Assembly: GCA_948794795.1 (NCBI GenBank)
Contig: CAQGLR010000005.1
Span: 92,362-156,361, forward strand
Source of the DNA: an uncultured Lachnospiraceae bacterium
Lineage (GTDB): Bacteria; Bacillota; Clostridia; Lachnospirales; Lachnospiraceae
Direction of reading: 5' to 3'
DNA length: 64,000 bases
Position numbers and translations under genes: made by a program. Below the pieces are notes generated by a model that was not told the origin of the DNA, searched no databases, and saw only the letters and a program-made list of their open reading frames with translations. Position 1 is the stretch's first letter; every line of letters begins with the position of its first letter. Of this stretch, positions 46,978 through 56,083 are shown piece by piece.

Positions 46978-48510
46978 TTATATTTCCACAGATTCTTTAG
47001 CTTTTTCAAATTCAACAAGAATATCTTTATCTGGTGCTTTTGTGCAAAGACTGGCAATAATTATAAATAAAAAGCTAATTACAAAACCAACTAAAAGTGA
47101 ATAAATACCTGTTGCTGCATATATTGTCTGTCCACCGGCAACTGGCAGGTAATCCCATATAATTACTGTAATTCCTCCAGATAAGATTCCTGCTACAGCC
47201 CCATAAATATTTGTCCTTTTCCAGAAAAGTGATGCCACAACAAGCGGGCCAAATGCAGAACCAAGCCCTGCCCACGCATCAGATACAAGGCCCATTATAC
47301 TGCTTTCAGGGTTCCATGCTATTATAAATGCAAGTACAGCAACTACTATAACTGTAACCCTGCTTATCTGAAGTACCTTTTTATCACTGGCATCTGGTTT
47401 TACAATATTTTTATAAATATCTTTTGAAACGGAGGAGGCACAGACTAAAAGCTGTGAATCTGCTGTAGACATAATTGCAGCAAGTATTCCGCATATAAAA
47501 ATACCGCCAATAAATGGAAGTGCCAGCTTATTGTTAAACACATTATTTATCATCTGTATAAATACATTTTCAGAATCTGCAAGTACATCACTTCCAAAAT
47601 AAGCCCTGCCAAGAACACCTATAATACAGGCAGCAACAAGTGACATAAAACACCATATAATTGCAATGGCACTTGATTTCTTAATCTCTTTCTCACTCTT
47701 TATTGCCATAAAACGTACAAGTATATGTGGCATGCCGCAGTAACCAAGACCCCAGGCAAGCTGTGAAAGGATATCAATAAACCTGTATGGTTTGCCTCCA
47801 TTTGAAAAAAGGCTCATATAACTGTTATAATCCCCGCTTATCCCGCTTGCTATAATCTGTTCCTCAAAACTTCCGTCAATAAACGAATATGCAAATATTG
47901 GAACTACCATTAAACCAACAAGCATAAGCATGCCCTGGACAAAATCAGTAGTACATACAGCAAGGAAACCTCCCAGGAATGTATATATCAATATTACAAC
48001 TGCGCCTATTGCAAGCGCAATATGATAGTCAATTCCAAATACAGCATTAAAGAGCTTGCCTCCTGAAGCCAGTGCCGAAGCTGTATATACAAGAAAGAAT
48101 ATTACAATTACAACAGATGATATTGTTAAGAGTATCTTTTTCTTGTCATGGTACCTGTTTTCAAAAAACTCAGGAAGTGTCATTGAGTTATTGGCAACAA
48201 TCGTATAACGCCTGAGCCTTTTAGAAATAAACAGCCAGTTACAAACAGTTCCTATAAATAAACCTATGGCAATCCATGCCTGTCCTGTCCCCAGCGCATA
48301 TATTGAACCAGGCAGCCCCATAAGCAGCCATCCGCTCATATCTGATGCCTGTGCAGACAGTGCTGCAACCCAGCCGCCAAGACCCCTGCCGCCAAGGAAA
48401 TAATCTTCTGTACTTGAAGTTTTCTTCATTGACCATATACCTATGCCAACCAGAACCAGCAAATAAAGTACAAATGCAACTAATACCGCAATAGTGCTTG
48501 TTGATAACAT
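46978..48510 (-). CDS. putP: sodium/proline symporter
   Basis: A 510-residue SSS-family carrier with ~13 membrane helices. The N-terminal region matches PutP (YFLGGRGLGGWVAALSAQAS, DMSGWLLMGLPGSIYALG, SMTLPEFFENRYHD), with later GYCGMPHILVRFMAI and ADSQLLVCASSVSKDIYK. It takes up L-proline with Na+. It is 60 bp downstream of citrate synthase on the same strand. Confidence 0.93.
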   Translation of the reverse strand: MLSTSTIAVLVAFVLYLLVLVGIGIWSMKKTSSTEDYFLGGRGLGGWVAALSAQASDMSGWLLMGLPGSIYALGTGQAWIAIGLFIGTVCNWLFISKRLRRYTIVANNSMTLPEFFENRYHDKKKILLTISSVVIVIFFLVYTASALASGGKLFNAVFGIDYHIALAIGAVVILIYTFLGGFLAVCTTDFVQGMLMLVGLMVVPIFAYSFIDGSFEEQIIASGISGDYNSYMSLFSNGGKPYRFIDILSQLAWGLGYCGMPHILVRFMAIKSEKEIKKSSAIAIIWCFMSLVAACIIGVLGRAYFGSDVLADSENVFIQMINNVFNNKLALPFIGGIFICGILAAIMSTADSQLLVCASSVSKDIYKNIVKPDASDKKVLQISRVTVIVVAVLAFIIAWNPESSIMGLVSDAWAGLGSAFGPLVVASLFWKRTNIYGAVAGILSGGITVIIWDYLPVAGGQTIYAATGIYSLLVGFVISFLFIIIASLCTKAPDKDILVEFEKAKESVEI

Positions 48511-48570
48511 ATTATCTCTCCTTAATAAATATGGTTTGTTGTAAACCTGTATTGTCCTGGAACCAGGCTA

Positions 48571-49950
48571 TTACCTCTTATCCAGTTCCGTAAACTCTTT
48601 ATGGCAGCCAACGTACTTATATGCAGGACGTATAATCTTTCCTCTGTTTACGATTTCTTCAAGACGGTGTGCACTCCATCCTGAAATCCTGGAAACAGCA
48701 AATAAAGGGGTAAAAAGCTCTTCTGGTATGCCAAGGATTGAATATATAAAACCACTGTAAAAATCAACATTGGCACATACAGGCTTTAATACATGGTTCC
48801 TGCCCATTATAAGCTCTTTTGCAATCCGTTCAACCACTGTATGCAGCAGATACTCATTAACTGCATCCTCTCCCTTTGCCTTTGCAAGTTTACTTGCATA
48901 ATCTTTAAGAATAACTGCACGTGGGTCTGACAAAGTATATACTGCATGGCCTAAGCCATATATAAGCCCTGAACCGTCGAATGCTTCTTTTCTTAATATC
49001 TTTTTGAGATAGTCCCTTATTTCATCTTCATCTGCCAAATCACTAACATTTTCATGCAGCTCTTTAAACATCTGCTGTACTTTCAGATTGGCGCCACCAT
49101 GGCGTGGACCCTTTAGTGAGGCTATTGAAGCAGCAACTGCTGAATATGTATCTGTTCCTGATGAAGTTACTACATGGTTAGTAAATGTAGAATTATTACC
49201 ACCACCATGTTCTGCATGAAGTACAAGTGCTGCATCAAGAACCCTTGCTTCAAGCTGTGTATAATGGCCGTCCGGCCTTAACATATGCAATATATTTTCT
49301 GCAATAGAAAGCCCCTGGACAGGCGGTTTTATTACAAGATTATCAAAGTAAGTAAAGTGGCGGTATGCATGATAATTATAAACAGATATAAGCGGAAGCT
49401 TAGCTATTAACTGTAATGACTGCCTAAGTACGTTTGATGCTGATATATCATCAGGATTAGAGTCATATGAATATAGCGTAAGCACACTTTTCTGAAGCCC
49501 GTTCATAAGGTTTGCACTTGGTGCTTTCATAATTACATCACGTACAAATGTCCCAGACAGTTCCTCAAGGCTTTCAAGTACATCAACAAATACTTTTAAT
49601 TGTGAATCTGTTGGCAGCTCACCAAATAAAAGCAGATATGTAGTTTCTTCAAAAGCATGCCTTTTTGACATGTCATTTCCCACAAGGCTGTTTACATCAT
49701 AACCCTGGTAATACAAACGCCCGTCAGCAGGCTCTTTTACTCCGTCTACAACAGCATAGCCTGTTACATCAGAGATTTCAGTAAGCCCTGTAAGCACTCC
49801 CTTCCCTGTACTGTCACGCAGTCCTCTTTTTACATCATATTCCTGGTAAAGGCTTAAATCAATCTGGCTTGATGACATACACTCTTCTACAAGCCCGTCA
49901 AACTGCGCATTAAGATTCTCACTTAAAGCCATCATAGAATCATTACCCAT
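48571..49950 (-). CDS. gltA: citrate synthase
   Basis: A 459-residue citrate synthase with YQGYDVNSL, the active-site LHAEHGGGNNSTFT, GLGHAVYTLSDPRA and the C-terminal PVCANVDFYSGF (catalytic Asp). It condenses oxaloacetate and acetyl-CoA, feeding 2-oxoglutarate/glutamate synthesis. I start it at ATG 49950 (MGNDSMMALSEN), 8 nt after GGAGG. A promoter and an inverted repeat lie in its leader. Confidence 0.94.
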   Translation of the reverse strand: MGNDSMMALSENLNAQFDGLVEECMSSSQIDLSLYQEYDVKRGLRDSTGKGVLTGLTEISDVTGYAVVDGVKEPADGRLYYQGYDVNSLVGNDMSKRHAFEETTYLLLFGELPTDSQLKVFVDVLESLEELSGTFVRDVIMKAPSANLMNGLQKSVLTLYSYDSNPDDISASNVLRQSLQLIAKLPLISVYNYHAYRHFTYFDNLVIKPPVQGLSIAENILHMLRPDGHYTQLEARVLDAALVLHAEHGGGNNSTFTNHVVTSSGTDTYSAVAASIASLKGPRHGGANLKVQQMFKELHENVSDLADEDEIRDYLKKILRKEAFDGSGLIYGLGHAVYTLSDPRAVILKDYASKLAKAKGEDAVNEYLLHTVVERIAKELIMGRNHVLKPVCANVDFYSGFIYSILGIPEELFTPLFAVSRISGWSAHRLEEIVNRGKIIRPAYKYVGCHKEFTELDKR

Positions 49951-50025
49951 AAACAGCACCTCCGTATAATATTTTAGCAAAAACTATTTGCTTTTATTGT
50001 ATAAAGAAATATATCCTGGTATCAT

Positions 50026-50057
50026 TGTATACATGTATTATTGTATCCATGTATACA
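50026..50057. promoter_or_regulatory. inverted-repeat operator candidate upstream of citrate synthase
   Basis: Perfect 10-bp inverted repeats TGTATACATG (50026-50035) and CATGTATACA (50048-50057), spaced by 12 bp. A further half-like TTGTATCCATG overlaps. It sits between the proposed promoter and the citrate synthase start, so a bound protein would block elongation or clearance. The binding protein is unknown. Confidence 0.5.
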
Positions 50058-50097
50058 TATAAGAAACCACAACCCCCTTTTTTAATACAACTATTAT

Positions 50098-50127
50098 ACT
50101 ATACCCTAAACTACATGCCTTAGTCAA
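50098..50127 (-). promoter_or_regulatory. sigma-70-type promoter of the citrate synthase gene
   Basis: On the minus strand TTGACT (50122-50127) and TATAGT (50098-50103), 18 bp apart, followed immediately by ATAATAG. It lies 148 bp upstream of the start codon. Confidence 0.55.
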
Positions 50128-50169
50128 GTCTGGACAAATCACAAACATGCTTCTGCTTAAATGCAATGG

Positions 50170-50372
50170 CATTTAGTTAAGCAACCCTGTTATAGACGGC
50201 AGGGTTATGGGTGTTTGAAAATTAAATACTTTACAAGTTATGTGCCTCTGGCAATTCCAAAGTTTTACCACCCGGAAGCCATGTTGCACATGGCTTTGCA
50301 CGCATTCCGCTTATATGAATACGCAGTGGTGCATAAAGTCCCAATGTTTATAAGGCTCTGCTTAACTAAATG
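50170..50372. repeat. palindromic element, family A, copy 5 with 14-bp inverted ends
   Basis: Perfect inverted ends CATTTAGTTAAGCA (50170-50183) and TGCTTAACTAAATG (50359-50372). Inside are GTGTTTGAAAATTAAAT (50211-50227), CTCTGGCAATTCC, and the core ACGCAGTGGTGCATAAAG. The right inner arm is missing, so it is a shortened or recombined copy. Confidence 0.75.
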
Positions 50373-50382
50373 ACATGATACC

Positions 50383-50490
50383 GGGGTCAAAAGCTCTTTT
50401 ATACCAAATTGTATACAATATATAGTGGTTTGATTATATTTTTGCTACATAATACATGCACCTTTTGAGTAGAAATAACATTTTGACCCC
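50383..50490. repeat. 108-bp segment bounded by GGGGTCAAAA inverted repeats
   Basis: GGGGTCAAAA (50383-50392) and TTTTGACCCC (50481-50490) are perfect 10-bp inverted repeats enclosing an AT-rich stretch without coding potential. It may be another small mobile or structured element; no second copy was seen. Confidence 0.4.
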
Positions 50491-50545
50491 AACATCATAA
50501 CATTGTACCTGGATATGGCACAGTAATGCATATTTAGCAGATAAT

Positions 50546-50576
50546 AAAAATGGCAGAAATTTATTCTGCCATTTTT
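50546..50576 (-). terminator. intrinsic terminator after the DUF3784 gene
   Basis: A perfect 13-bp stem AAAAATGGCAGAA / TTCTGCCATTTTT with a 5-nt loop. Both strands have A/T tracts, so it could act in either direction, but only the minus-strand gene at 50627 needs it. Confidence 0.8.
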
Positions 50577-50580
50577 ACAA

Positions 50581-50615
50581 TAAGTAGCGAAGCGGATTGC
50601 GGATATCCGCTTGAC
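50581..50615. repeat. hairpin repeat, family C, copy 1
   Basis: TAAGTAGCGAAGCGGATTGC followed by GGATATCCGCTTGAC. The GCGGATATCCGC part is self-complementary. Related segments are at 56799-56858 and 61425-61483. Confidence 0.55.
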
Positions 50616-50626
50616 TTCTATACAAC

Positions 50627-50944
50627 TTACTTTTTAATCCATATTCTTACTGACGAAACTATTGCATAAAGAAGAGTAATAACAGTTATTGCAATAACAA
50701 AGTAAAATACCAGGCCTGAACCAGTTACCATCTGAATAATATTTAATACAAAAATAGTACCAATAAAACTAAATACAATACCAGACTGGCGGTAATGTGG
50801 CTTTTTATCCATACTGCTGCGTTCTTCTGCAGAAGCATATAAATAAGCATTATTCAAAAGAATACCTTTTTCCCTGAATTGGAAATAAGCAGCTGTATAA
50901 AAAACTGCCGCCAGAATTAAACATATAATAATAGCAGCTTTCAT
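50627..50944 (-). CDS. DUF3784-like small membrane protein
   Basis: A 105-residue protein with three hydrophobic helices (about 3-20, 52-72 and 77-95) and a polar segment AYLYASAEERSSMDKKPHYR after the first helix, like DUF3784 proteins. The function is unknown. I start it at ATG 50944 (MKAAIIICLIL) after AAGGAGGTG; an open extension to 51007 lacks a site. Confidence 0.7.
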   Translation of the reverse strand: MKAAIIICLILAAVFYTAAYFQFREKGILLNNAYLYASAEERSSMDKKPHYRQSGIVFSFIGTIFVLNIIQMVTGSGLVFYFVIAITVITLLYAIVSSVRIWIKK

Positions 50945-51019
50945 ATAAAACACCTCCTTAAAAATACCAGTACCAGCTTTAAAATATATTAAAACAATTA
51001 ATCCCAAAATAATTTATTG

Positions 51020-51316
51020 TTACTTATTCTTTATTATCATACACTCTTTTTTATAAAAACACAAACCATATTCCAGTATATCAGTATAACCTTCTTCTAC
51101 AATATCATTATTATAATGGAGTCTTTCAAAAAAAGTTTTTAACATACTTTGTGCTAATGTTTTTCCAAAGCGTCTTGGACGTGTAAACAATGTAACTTTA
51201 TTCTTATATGCCAGCAAATCCCTTATTAACAGTGTTTTATCCACATAATAATATCCCTCACTTATCATTGTTTTATAAAATTCCACACCTATGGGTATTG
51301 GGGTTATATACTTCAT
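51020..51316 (-). pseudogene. internally deleted AAA-ATPase-like/PD-(D/E)XK gene
   Basis: The first ~65 residues match the N-terminus of the AAA-ATPase-like family (VEFYKTMISEGYYYVDKTLL, TRPRRFGKTLAQSML, its P-loop RRFGKT). The last ~25 residues, EGYTDILEYGLCFYKKECMI, match the C-terminal end of the same family. The ~400-450 residues in between are missing, joined in frame near FFERLHYNN. Full-length members are ~500-550 residues. ATG 51316 has a strong ribosome binding site. The remnant lacks the nuclease domain. Confidence 0.75.
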
Positions 51317-51554
51317 TCCAGACACCTCCTTTTTATACTAATCATACCATAAATATGTCTGGTAATAAAGAATTTCTTTAAACATACAGTTTTATATCAT
51401 CCCAGATTTCCAAAAGATATTTTCTTTCAATCTGTCCATTTTCAAATAATTCTCCTGTTCCTATTATATCATTTTTAAAATATACATTTCACTATAAAAT
51501 TTTAAATATCTTCTGGAATACAACTATTTAAAAACACCAGCACAGAGTATATTA

Positions 51555-51771
51555 CTCTGGCAAGTTCCAAATGTTTTACCAAAAAGCAGCTGTATGGGGG
51601 CGCTGGTGCTTAAGCCACGTCTTCAATGCTTAATAGAAACTTTTGTTTCTATTAAGCATTTGGGGCTTTATGCACCATTGCGCATCCCATCCAAGCCGGG
51701 GCGGCTGCTGTTGGTAAAATTTTGGAATTGCCAGAGCCACATAACTTGTAAAATATTTAATTTCCAAACAC
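51555..51771. repeat. palindromic element, family A, copy 6
   Basis: Core 51555-51736 is bounded by CTCTGGCAAGTTCCAAAT and its near-complement ending GCCAGAG. GGTGC 51605-51609 pairs with GCACC 51672-51676. The tip is a perfect 16-bp stem (51625-51640 / 51645-51660) unlike that of any other copy. The right flank ends ATTTCCAAACAC at 51771. From 51317 to 51554 nothing else is seen. Confidence 0.85.
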
Positions 51772-51811
51772 CCATAAGCCCCAAAATAATTAATTAAATG
51801 ACAAGCCTTGC

Positions 51812-54406
51812 CTATTCTCTTATCTGTTCCACAATGCTTTCTTTTTTACGCATTTTATAAACTATCCTTGGCACAAACAGCCCAAATACCAAAAGAACTG
51901 GACAAGCTATAAATACAGGCAGCAAAGTAAACTTATATTGTATAAACCAGATGCCTTCCCCCACAGCCCTTATTGCAAGCACTGAAAAAAGTGTCCCTGC
52001 CACTATTGAAAATATTATTGAAAGCACAGAATAAAACACACCTTCTGCCGACAACATCCCTGCAAGCTGGCGTTTAGTCATCCCAATAGCTTCCATCATT
52101 GCAAACTCACGTTTTCTTGTTGCCACGCTTGTAAGAATTACATTTATAAAATTAAGCATACCTATAAGACCTATTATTCCAGACAGTCCTGTGCCTACAG
52201 CTGTAATCATTCCAAGTATTTCATTATAGCTTCCCTCAAAAATCTTCCTTGACTCATATGACATTAATGGTTCTTCATTTGTTGTATAATCTTTAAGGAA
52301 TTTTTCCATCTGGTCTTCCTGCCCTTCTTTTACATCAAGCAGAAAACTCATTAAATAAACATCAGAAAGGTACTTTTTAAATTCATCTGCAGTAATATAA
52401 TATGAAAAATCACTATATATACGGTTAGTAAGGCTGTAACTATGATTCTTTACAACAGAAATAATTTCATATTCTTTTACAGTACTATCATTATATTTTA
52501 ATTTAATCTTATCACCTGCATGATGTTTCACCTCATTATCTATAACATTCTGGTTATCATCTACATTTACACTGTAAATAATATATTTGCCTGTCTGCAT
52601 TTTATCCCATATTACATCTTTATCCTTTTCCCCTTCTGTTACTGTCATTTTAGAAAGGACAAAACGTTCTATTCCATGTATATTTACATAATATGCACCC
52701 TCCCCATAACCTCCAAAAGGCATAAAACCTTCTGGCGTATAGCGTCCAGGCTCACCATCCTTATTTTTTGTAATATAATCTGGAACTGCCCAGCTTTCTA
52801 CTGGCATAGCAGCCCCGTTTACTGCCATATAAATCCTTCCTCCTTCTGAAAATGCCTCCTGCTGCATACAGGCAGAAATAAAACTTTCGGAGAGGCTGGC
52901 TTCTTTTGCTAGTTCCTGGTCATTTGAATAATACCTGTTATTAAATAACATAGCATTACCTATAACATCTTCACTTAAAATCATTTTTGACAAAAAACCT
53001 TCCTTATCAACAGAGTTTGTTACAGTATATACACTATTCATTAAAACGACTGTCATGGAAAGTGAACATACAACTATAGCAGTCCTTATCTTGTTCCTTC
53101 CAAGGTTTGAAAATGCCATACGCATAATCTTCCCGCCATCTGTTGTTTTCTTAAGTTTTTTATTTTTCTTTCCATGTTCTGTATAACGCAGTGCTTCTAC
53201 AGGAGAAACTTTTGCAGCAATCTTTCCTGGTTTCCATTCGGAAATAAATACTGTAAATACAGTAAACAATGCTGCACAAATAAAAATCCAAGGCTTTGGT
53301 GATACTGGTACAACCACCACATCACTGGCCCTGCCTGAATATAAAATTAATGGCAGAAAGAATTTTCCTGCAAAAAAACCAAACACAAGCCCTGCTGGTG
53401 TACCCGACAGGCAAAGCCAGAATGCCTGTTTACGTAGTATCCTTTTAATCTGGCGTCCAGTTGTGCCAATTGTTTTTAAAAGTCCATAATAACGTATATC
53501 ATGTATAATTGAAATCTGGAAAATATTATAAATAATCAGGTATCCTGCTATTACTATTAAAAGTAGTGCTGCTATAATACCTATAATTACTACTGGGTCA
53601 CTTTCTGCACCACCAGACAGGTATGCCCAGTTAGCATTAGACTCTATATAATCATCAGATTCCATATCAATTGAAAAACCACTTTCTGTAATAACTTCAT
53701 TAAGTTTATCTTGTATTTTCCTGGAATTTTCAAATATAACATACATAGATATTTTACCTGTTTCACTGTAAATCTCACTACTTCCATCAATCTCTTTTGA
53801 ATACTTTTTAATATATGCCTCTGGAACAACCGCAAAACCTACATTCATAGCTGTGGATGGTTCTGTAATACCACTTATTGTAAATGTGCGTTTTACAGGA
53901 TTGCTTTCAGGATGTACCTGTATTTCCAGTGTAACTTTACATCCTGGCTCTGGTTTTACCCCAAGGAGCTCTGCAGACTTCTGGTCAAGCAGTATTTCAT
54001 CAGCTTTCTCTGGTGCTTTTCCATCTATAATATTTATAAACCAGTGCGGGTACATATTCTTATCAAGATAATGCATCTCAACATGGCGTTTTAAAAATAC
54101 AGGGTTGACAACTGAGTCTGCAACAACCATCTCTCTTCCACATTCTTTAATTAATGGGTGCTTTTTTAATATATCATACTGTTCCTGCGTAAGTTTCTTT
54201 ATAGAACCATGTGCATCCCCTCCTGCCTGCAGCATGGCACTGCGCTCTGTATCTTCTGCTATTCCTGTACCTATTGTAAATACAGCTGTAAAAAGTACAG
54301 CTGTAAGCACAATAGCAATAACTGCAACAATATTACGTGTACGGTTTGCAATAAAACCCCTGGCGGCAAGCCGTTTTACTGCCTTGTTATTCATAACTTT
54401 ACGCAT
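51812..54406 (-). CDS. ABC transporter permease, FtsX/MacB type
   Basis: An 864-residue membrane protein with two FtsX-type permease units. An N-terminal helix (~20-40) and a large extracytoplasmic domain lead to three helices (~275-400), then a second helix, another extracytoplasmic domain (with GRYTPEGFMPFGGYGEGAYY) and a last three-helix group ending KFTLLPVFIACPVLLVFGLF. Such proteins export or sense peptides or lipids at the cell surface. I start it at ATG 54406, 8 nt after GGAGG; it overlaps the ATPase gene by 8 bp. Confidence 0.9.
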   Translation of the reverse strand: MRKVMNNKAVKRLAARGFIANRTRNIVAVIAIVLTAVLFTAVFTIGTGIAEDTERSAMLQAGGDAHGSIKKLTQEQYDILKKHPLIKECGREMVVADSVVNPVFLKRHVEMHYLDKNMYPHWFINIIDGKAPEKADEILLDQKSAELLGVKPEPGCKVTLEIQVHPESNPVKRTFTISGITEPSTAMNVGFAVVPEAYIKKYSKEIDGSSEIYSETGKISMYVIFENSRKIQDKLNEVITESGFSIDMESDDYIESNANWAYLSGGAESDPVVIIGIIAALLLIVIAGYLIIYNIFQISIIHDIRYYGLLKTIGTTGRQIKRILRKQAFWLCLSGTPAGLVFGFFAGKFFLPLILYSGRASDVVVVPVSPKPWIFICAALFTVFTVFISEWKPGKIAAKVSPVEALRYTEHGKKNKKLKKTTDGGKIMRMAFSNLGRNKIRTAIVVCSLSMTVVLMNSVYTVTNSVDKEGFLSKMILSEDVIGNAMLFNNRYYSNDQELAKEASLSESFISACMQQEAFSEGGRIYMAVNGAAMPVESWAVPDYITKNKDGEPGRYTPEGFMPFGGYGEGAYYVNIHGIERFVLSKMTVTEGEKDKDVIWDKMQTGKYIIYSVNVDDNQNVIDNEVKHHAGDKIKLKYNDSTVKEYEIISVVKNHSYSLTNRIYSDFSYYITADEFKKYLSDVYLMSFLLDVKEGQEDQMEKFLKDYTTNEEPLMSYESRKIFEGSYNEILGMITAVGTGLSGIIGLIGMLNFINVILTSVATRKREFAMMEAIGMTKRQLAGMLSAEGVFYSVLSIIFSIVAGTLFSVLAIRAVGEGIWFIQYKFTLLPVFIACPVLLVFGLFVPRIVYKMRKKESIVEQIRE

Positions 54407-55088
54407 GTAAAACACCTCCTGCCTGTTTTACAATCCTGCCATCCTCAATCCTTACCATACGGTCTGCCATCTGTGCAATTTCTTCATTATGTGTAATCAT
54501 AACTATTGTCTGCCCAAAACGCTCACCTGTAACTTTCAAAAGCCCAAGCACATCCTGGCTTGTAACTGAATCAAGGTTTCCTGTAGGTTCATCTGCAAGA
54601 AGTATAACTGGCTTTGACGCAAGTGCCCTTGCGATTGCCACCCTCTGCTGCTGGCCTCCTGAAAGTTGTGATGGCAATGCATAAATTTTATCTGCCAGCC
54701 CAAGTGTATTTATAACATTATCTACAAAACTTTTATCTATTTTATTGCCATCAAGCTCAACTGGCAGAACAATATTTTCATAAACATTAAGTACAGGCAC
54801 AAGGTTAAAACTCTGGAATACAAACCCTATTTTTCTTCTCCTGAAGATTGTCAGTGCCTCCTCTTTAAGTGAAAAAATATCCTTACCATCTACTGCCACA
54901 GTGCCAGAAGATGGACGGTCAAGCCCTCCAAGCATATTTAAAAGAGTAGACTTTCCACTTCCAGAAGTCCCAATAATTGATACAAACTCCCCCTTTTCCA
55001 CAGCAAAATCTACACCATCCAGTGCTTTTACACATGTCCCGCCTTCACCATAATATTTTTTAAGGTTTTCTGTCCTTAGAATCTCCAT
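54399..55088 (-). CDS. ABC transporter ATP-binding protein (MacB/LolD type)
   Basis: A 229-residue ATPase with Walker A GTSGSGKSTLLNMLGG, the Q-loop FVFQSFNLVP, signature LSGGQQQRVAIARAL and Walker B ILLADEPTGNLD. It pairs with the large permease downstream. It follows the two-component genes by ~155 bp, and the set resembles antimicrobial-peptide sensing and resistance modules. Confidence 0.95.
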   Translation of the reverse strand: MEILRTENLKKYYGEGGTCVKALDGVDFAVEKGEFVSIIGTSGSGKSTLLNMLGGLDRPSSGTVAVDGKDIFSLKEEALTIFRRRKIGFVFQSFNLVPVLNVYENIVLPVELDGNKIDKSFVDNVINTLGLADKIYALPSQLSGGQQQRVAIARALASKPVILLADEPTGNLDSVTSQDVLGLLKVTGERFGQTIVMITHNEEIAQMADRMVRIEDGRIVKQAGGVLHA

Positions 55089-55243
55089 ATTTCCCCTCCT
55101 TTAATACCAAAAAAGCCTGCTTATACAGGATTTTTCCTCTGCATAAACAGACTATATCATATTATTCTTTCCAGAAACTTTCTAAAATCTTACAGATTTG
55201 CAATATTTTAACCTCATTAAATAAATGCCTGCTGCTTCCTCTA

Positions 55244-56083
55244 TTATTGCTGTTTAAGAAGGTACATGCTAAAACAGCTTCCTCCATTACTTCCAGAAGA
55301 TACTTTAATATATCCTCCTTCCCTTTGGATAATTATACGTGATAAATATAAACCTATACCATTCCCCTCTTCCTGTGTAACATTCCTGCCGCGGTAAAAA
55401 CGCTTAAAAATTTGTGCACGTTCTTCTTCTGGTATCCCAATTCCTTCATCTTCAACCATTATACAGGCAAACATTTCCATATTTTTTACCGAAACTTTAA
55501 CCGTACTTCCCACAGGTGAATATTTCACTGCATTATCGAGCAGGTTTCCCAAAGCTTCATGTGTCCAGCGTTCATCATATAAAGCACAGGCGTCTTCTTT
55601 ATCTGTTACATCTATTGTAATATGCTTCCTGTCTGCCATACACTTTGCATAACTTACAGAACCATTAACAAGCCTGGCAACAGGATACATCTGCGGGTTT
55701 AATTTTATCATATTACTTTCTAACATTGAGATTTTAGAAAGTGCCTTTATTAAAAATTCAAGCTTATCTGCATACATATGGATTTGCTGCACATATGGAA
55801 GCATGTCCTTTGTACAGGTTTCCTCTAAAAGCTGTGTATACAGGCAGATATTTGATAATGGTGTTTTTGTCTGGTGGGAAATATCTGTTACAAGTTCTTT
55901 AATAACATTTCTTTCTTCTTGTATTTTTTCTGCTGCCAGTTCTTTTTCTGCCAGATATCTGCGGAATTTACTTTCAAGCCTTGAAAGTTCTGTTTCATCA
56001 TAATCTGATTCTATAAAAGAACCATCAATGGCATCTGTAAGCATTTTATCAAGCCTCGAAACTATTTTCCCTGGCATTATCAT
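55244..56083 (-). CDS. soluble two-component histidine kinase
   Basis: A 279-residue kinase without membrane segments. It begins with a coiled-coil-like ~60-residue stretch, then the H-box DISHQTKTPLSN (His70), then an ATPase domain with N-box LGNLLDNAVKYS, VEDEGIGIPEEE and EGNGIGLYLSR. It presumably gets its signal from the ABC permease. I start it at ATG 56083, which overlaps the regulator's TGA by 4 bp (ATGA) and follows GGAGG. Confidence 0.92.
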   Translation of the reverse strand: MIMPGKIVSRLDKMLTDAIDGSFIESDYDETELSRLESKFRRYLAEKELAAEKIQEERNVIKELVTDISHQTKTPLSNICLYTQLLEETCTKDMLPYVQQIHMYADKLEFLIKALSKISMLESNMIKLNPQMYPVARLVNGSVSYAKCMADRKHITIDVTDKEDACALYDERWTHEALGNLLDNAVKYSPVGSTVKVSVKNMEMFACIMVEDEGIGIPEEERAQIFKRFYRGRNVTQEEGNGIGLYLSRIIIQREGGYIKVSSGSNGGSCFSMYLLKQQ

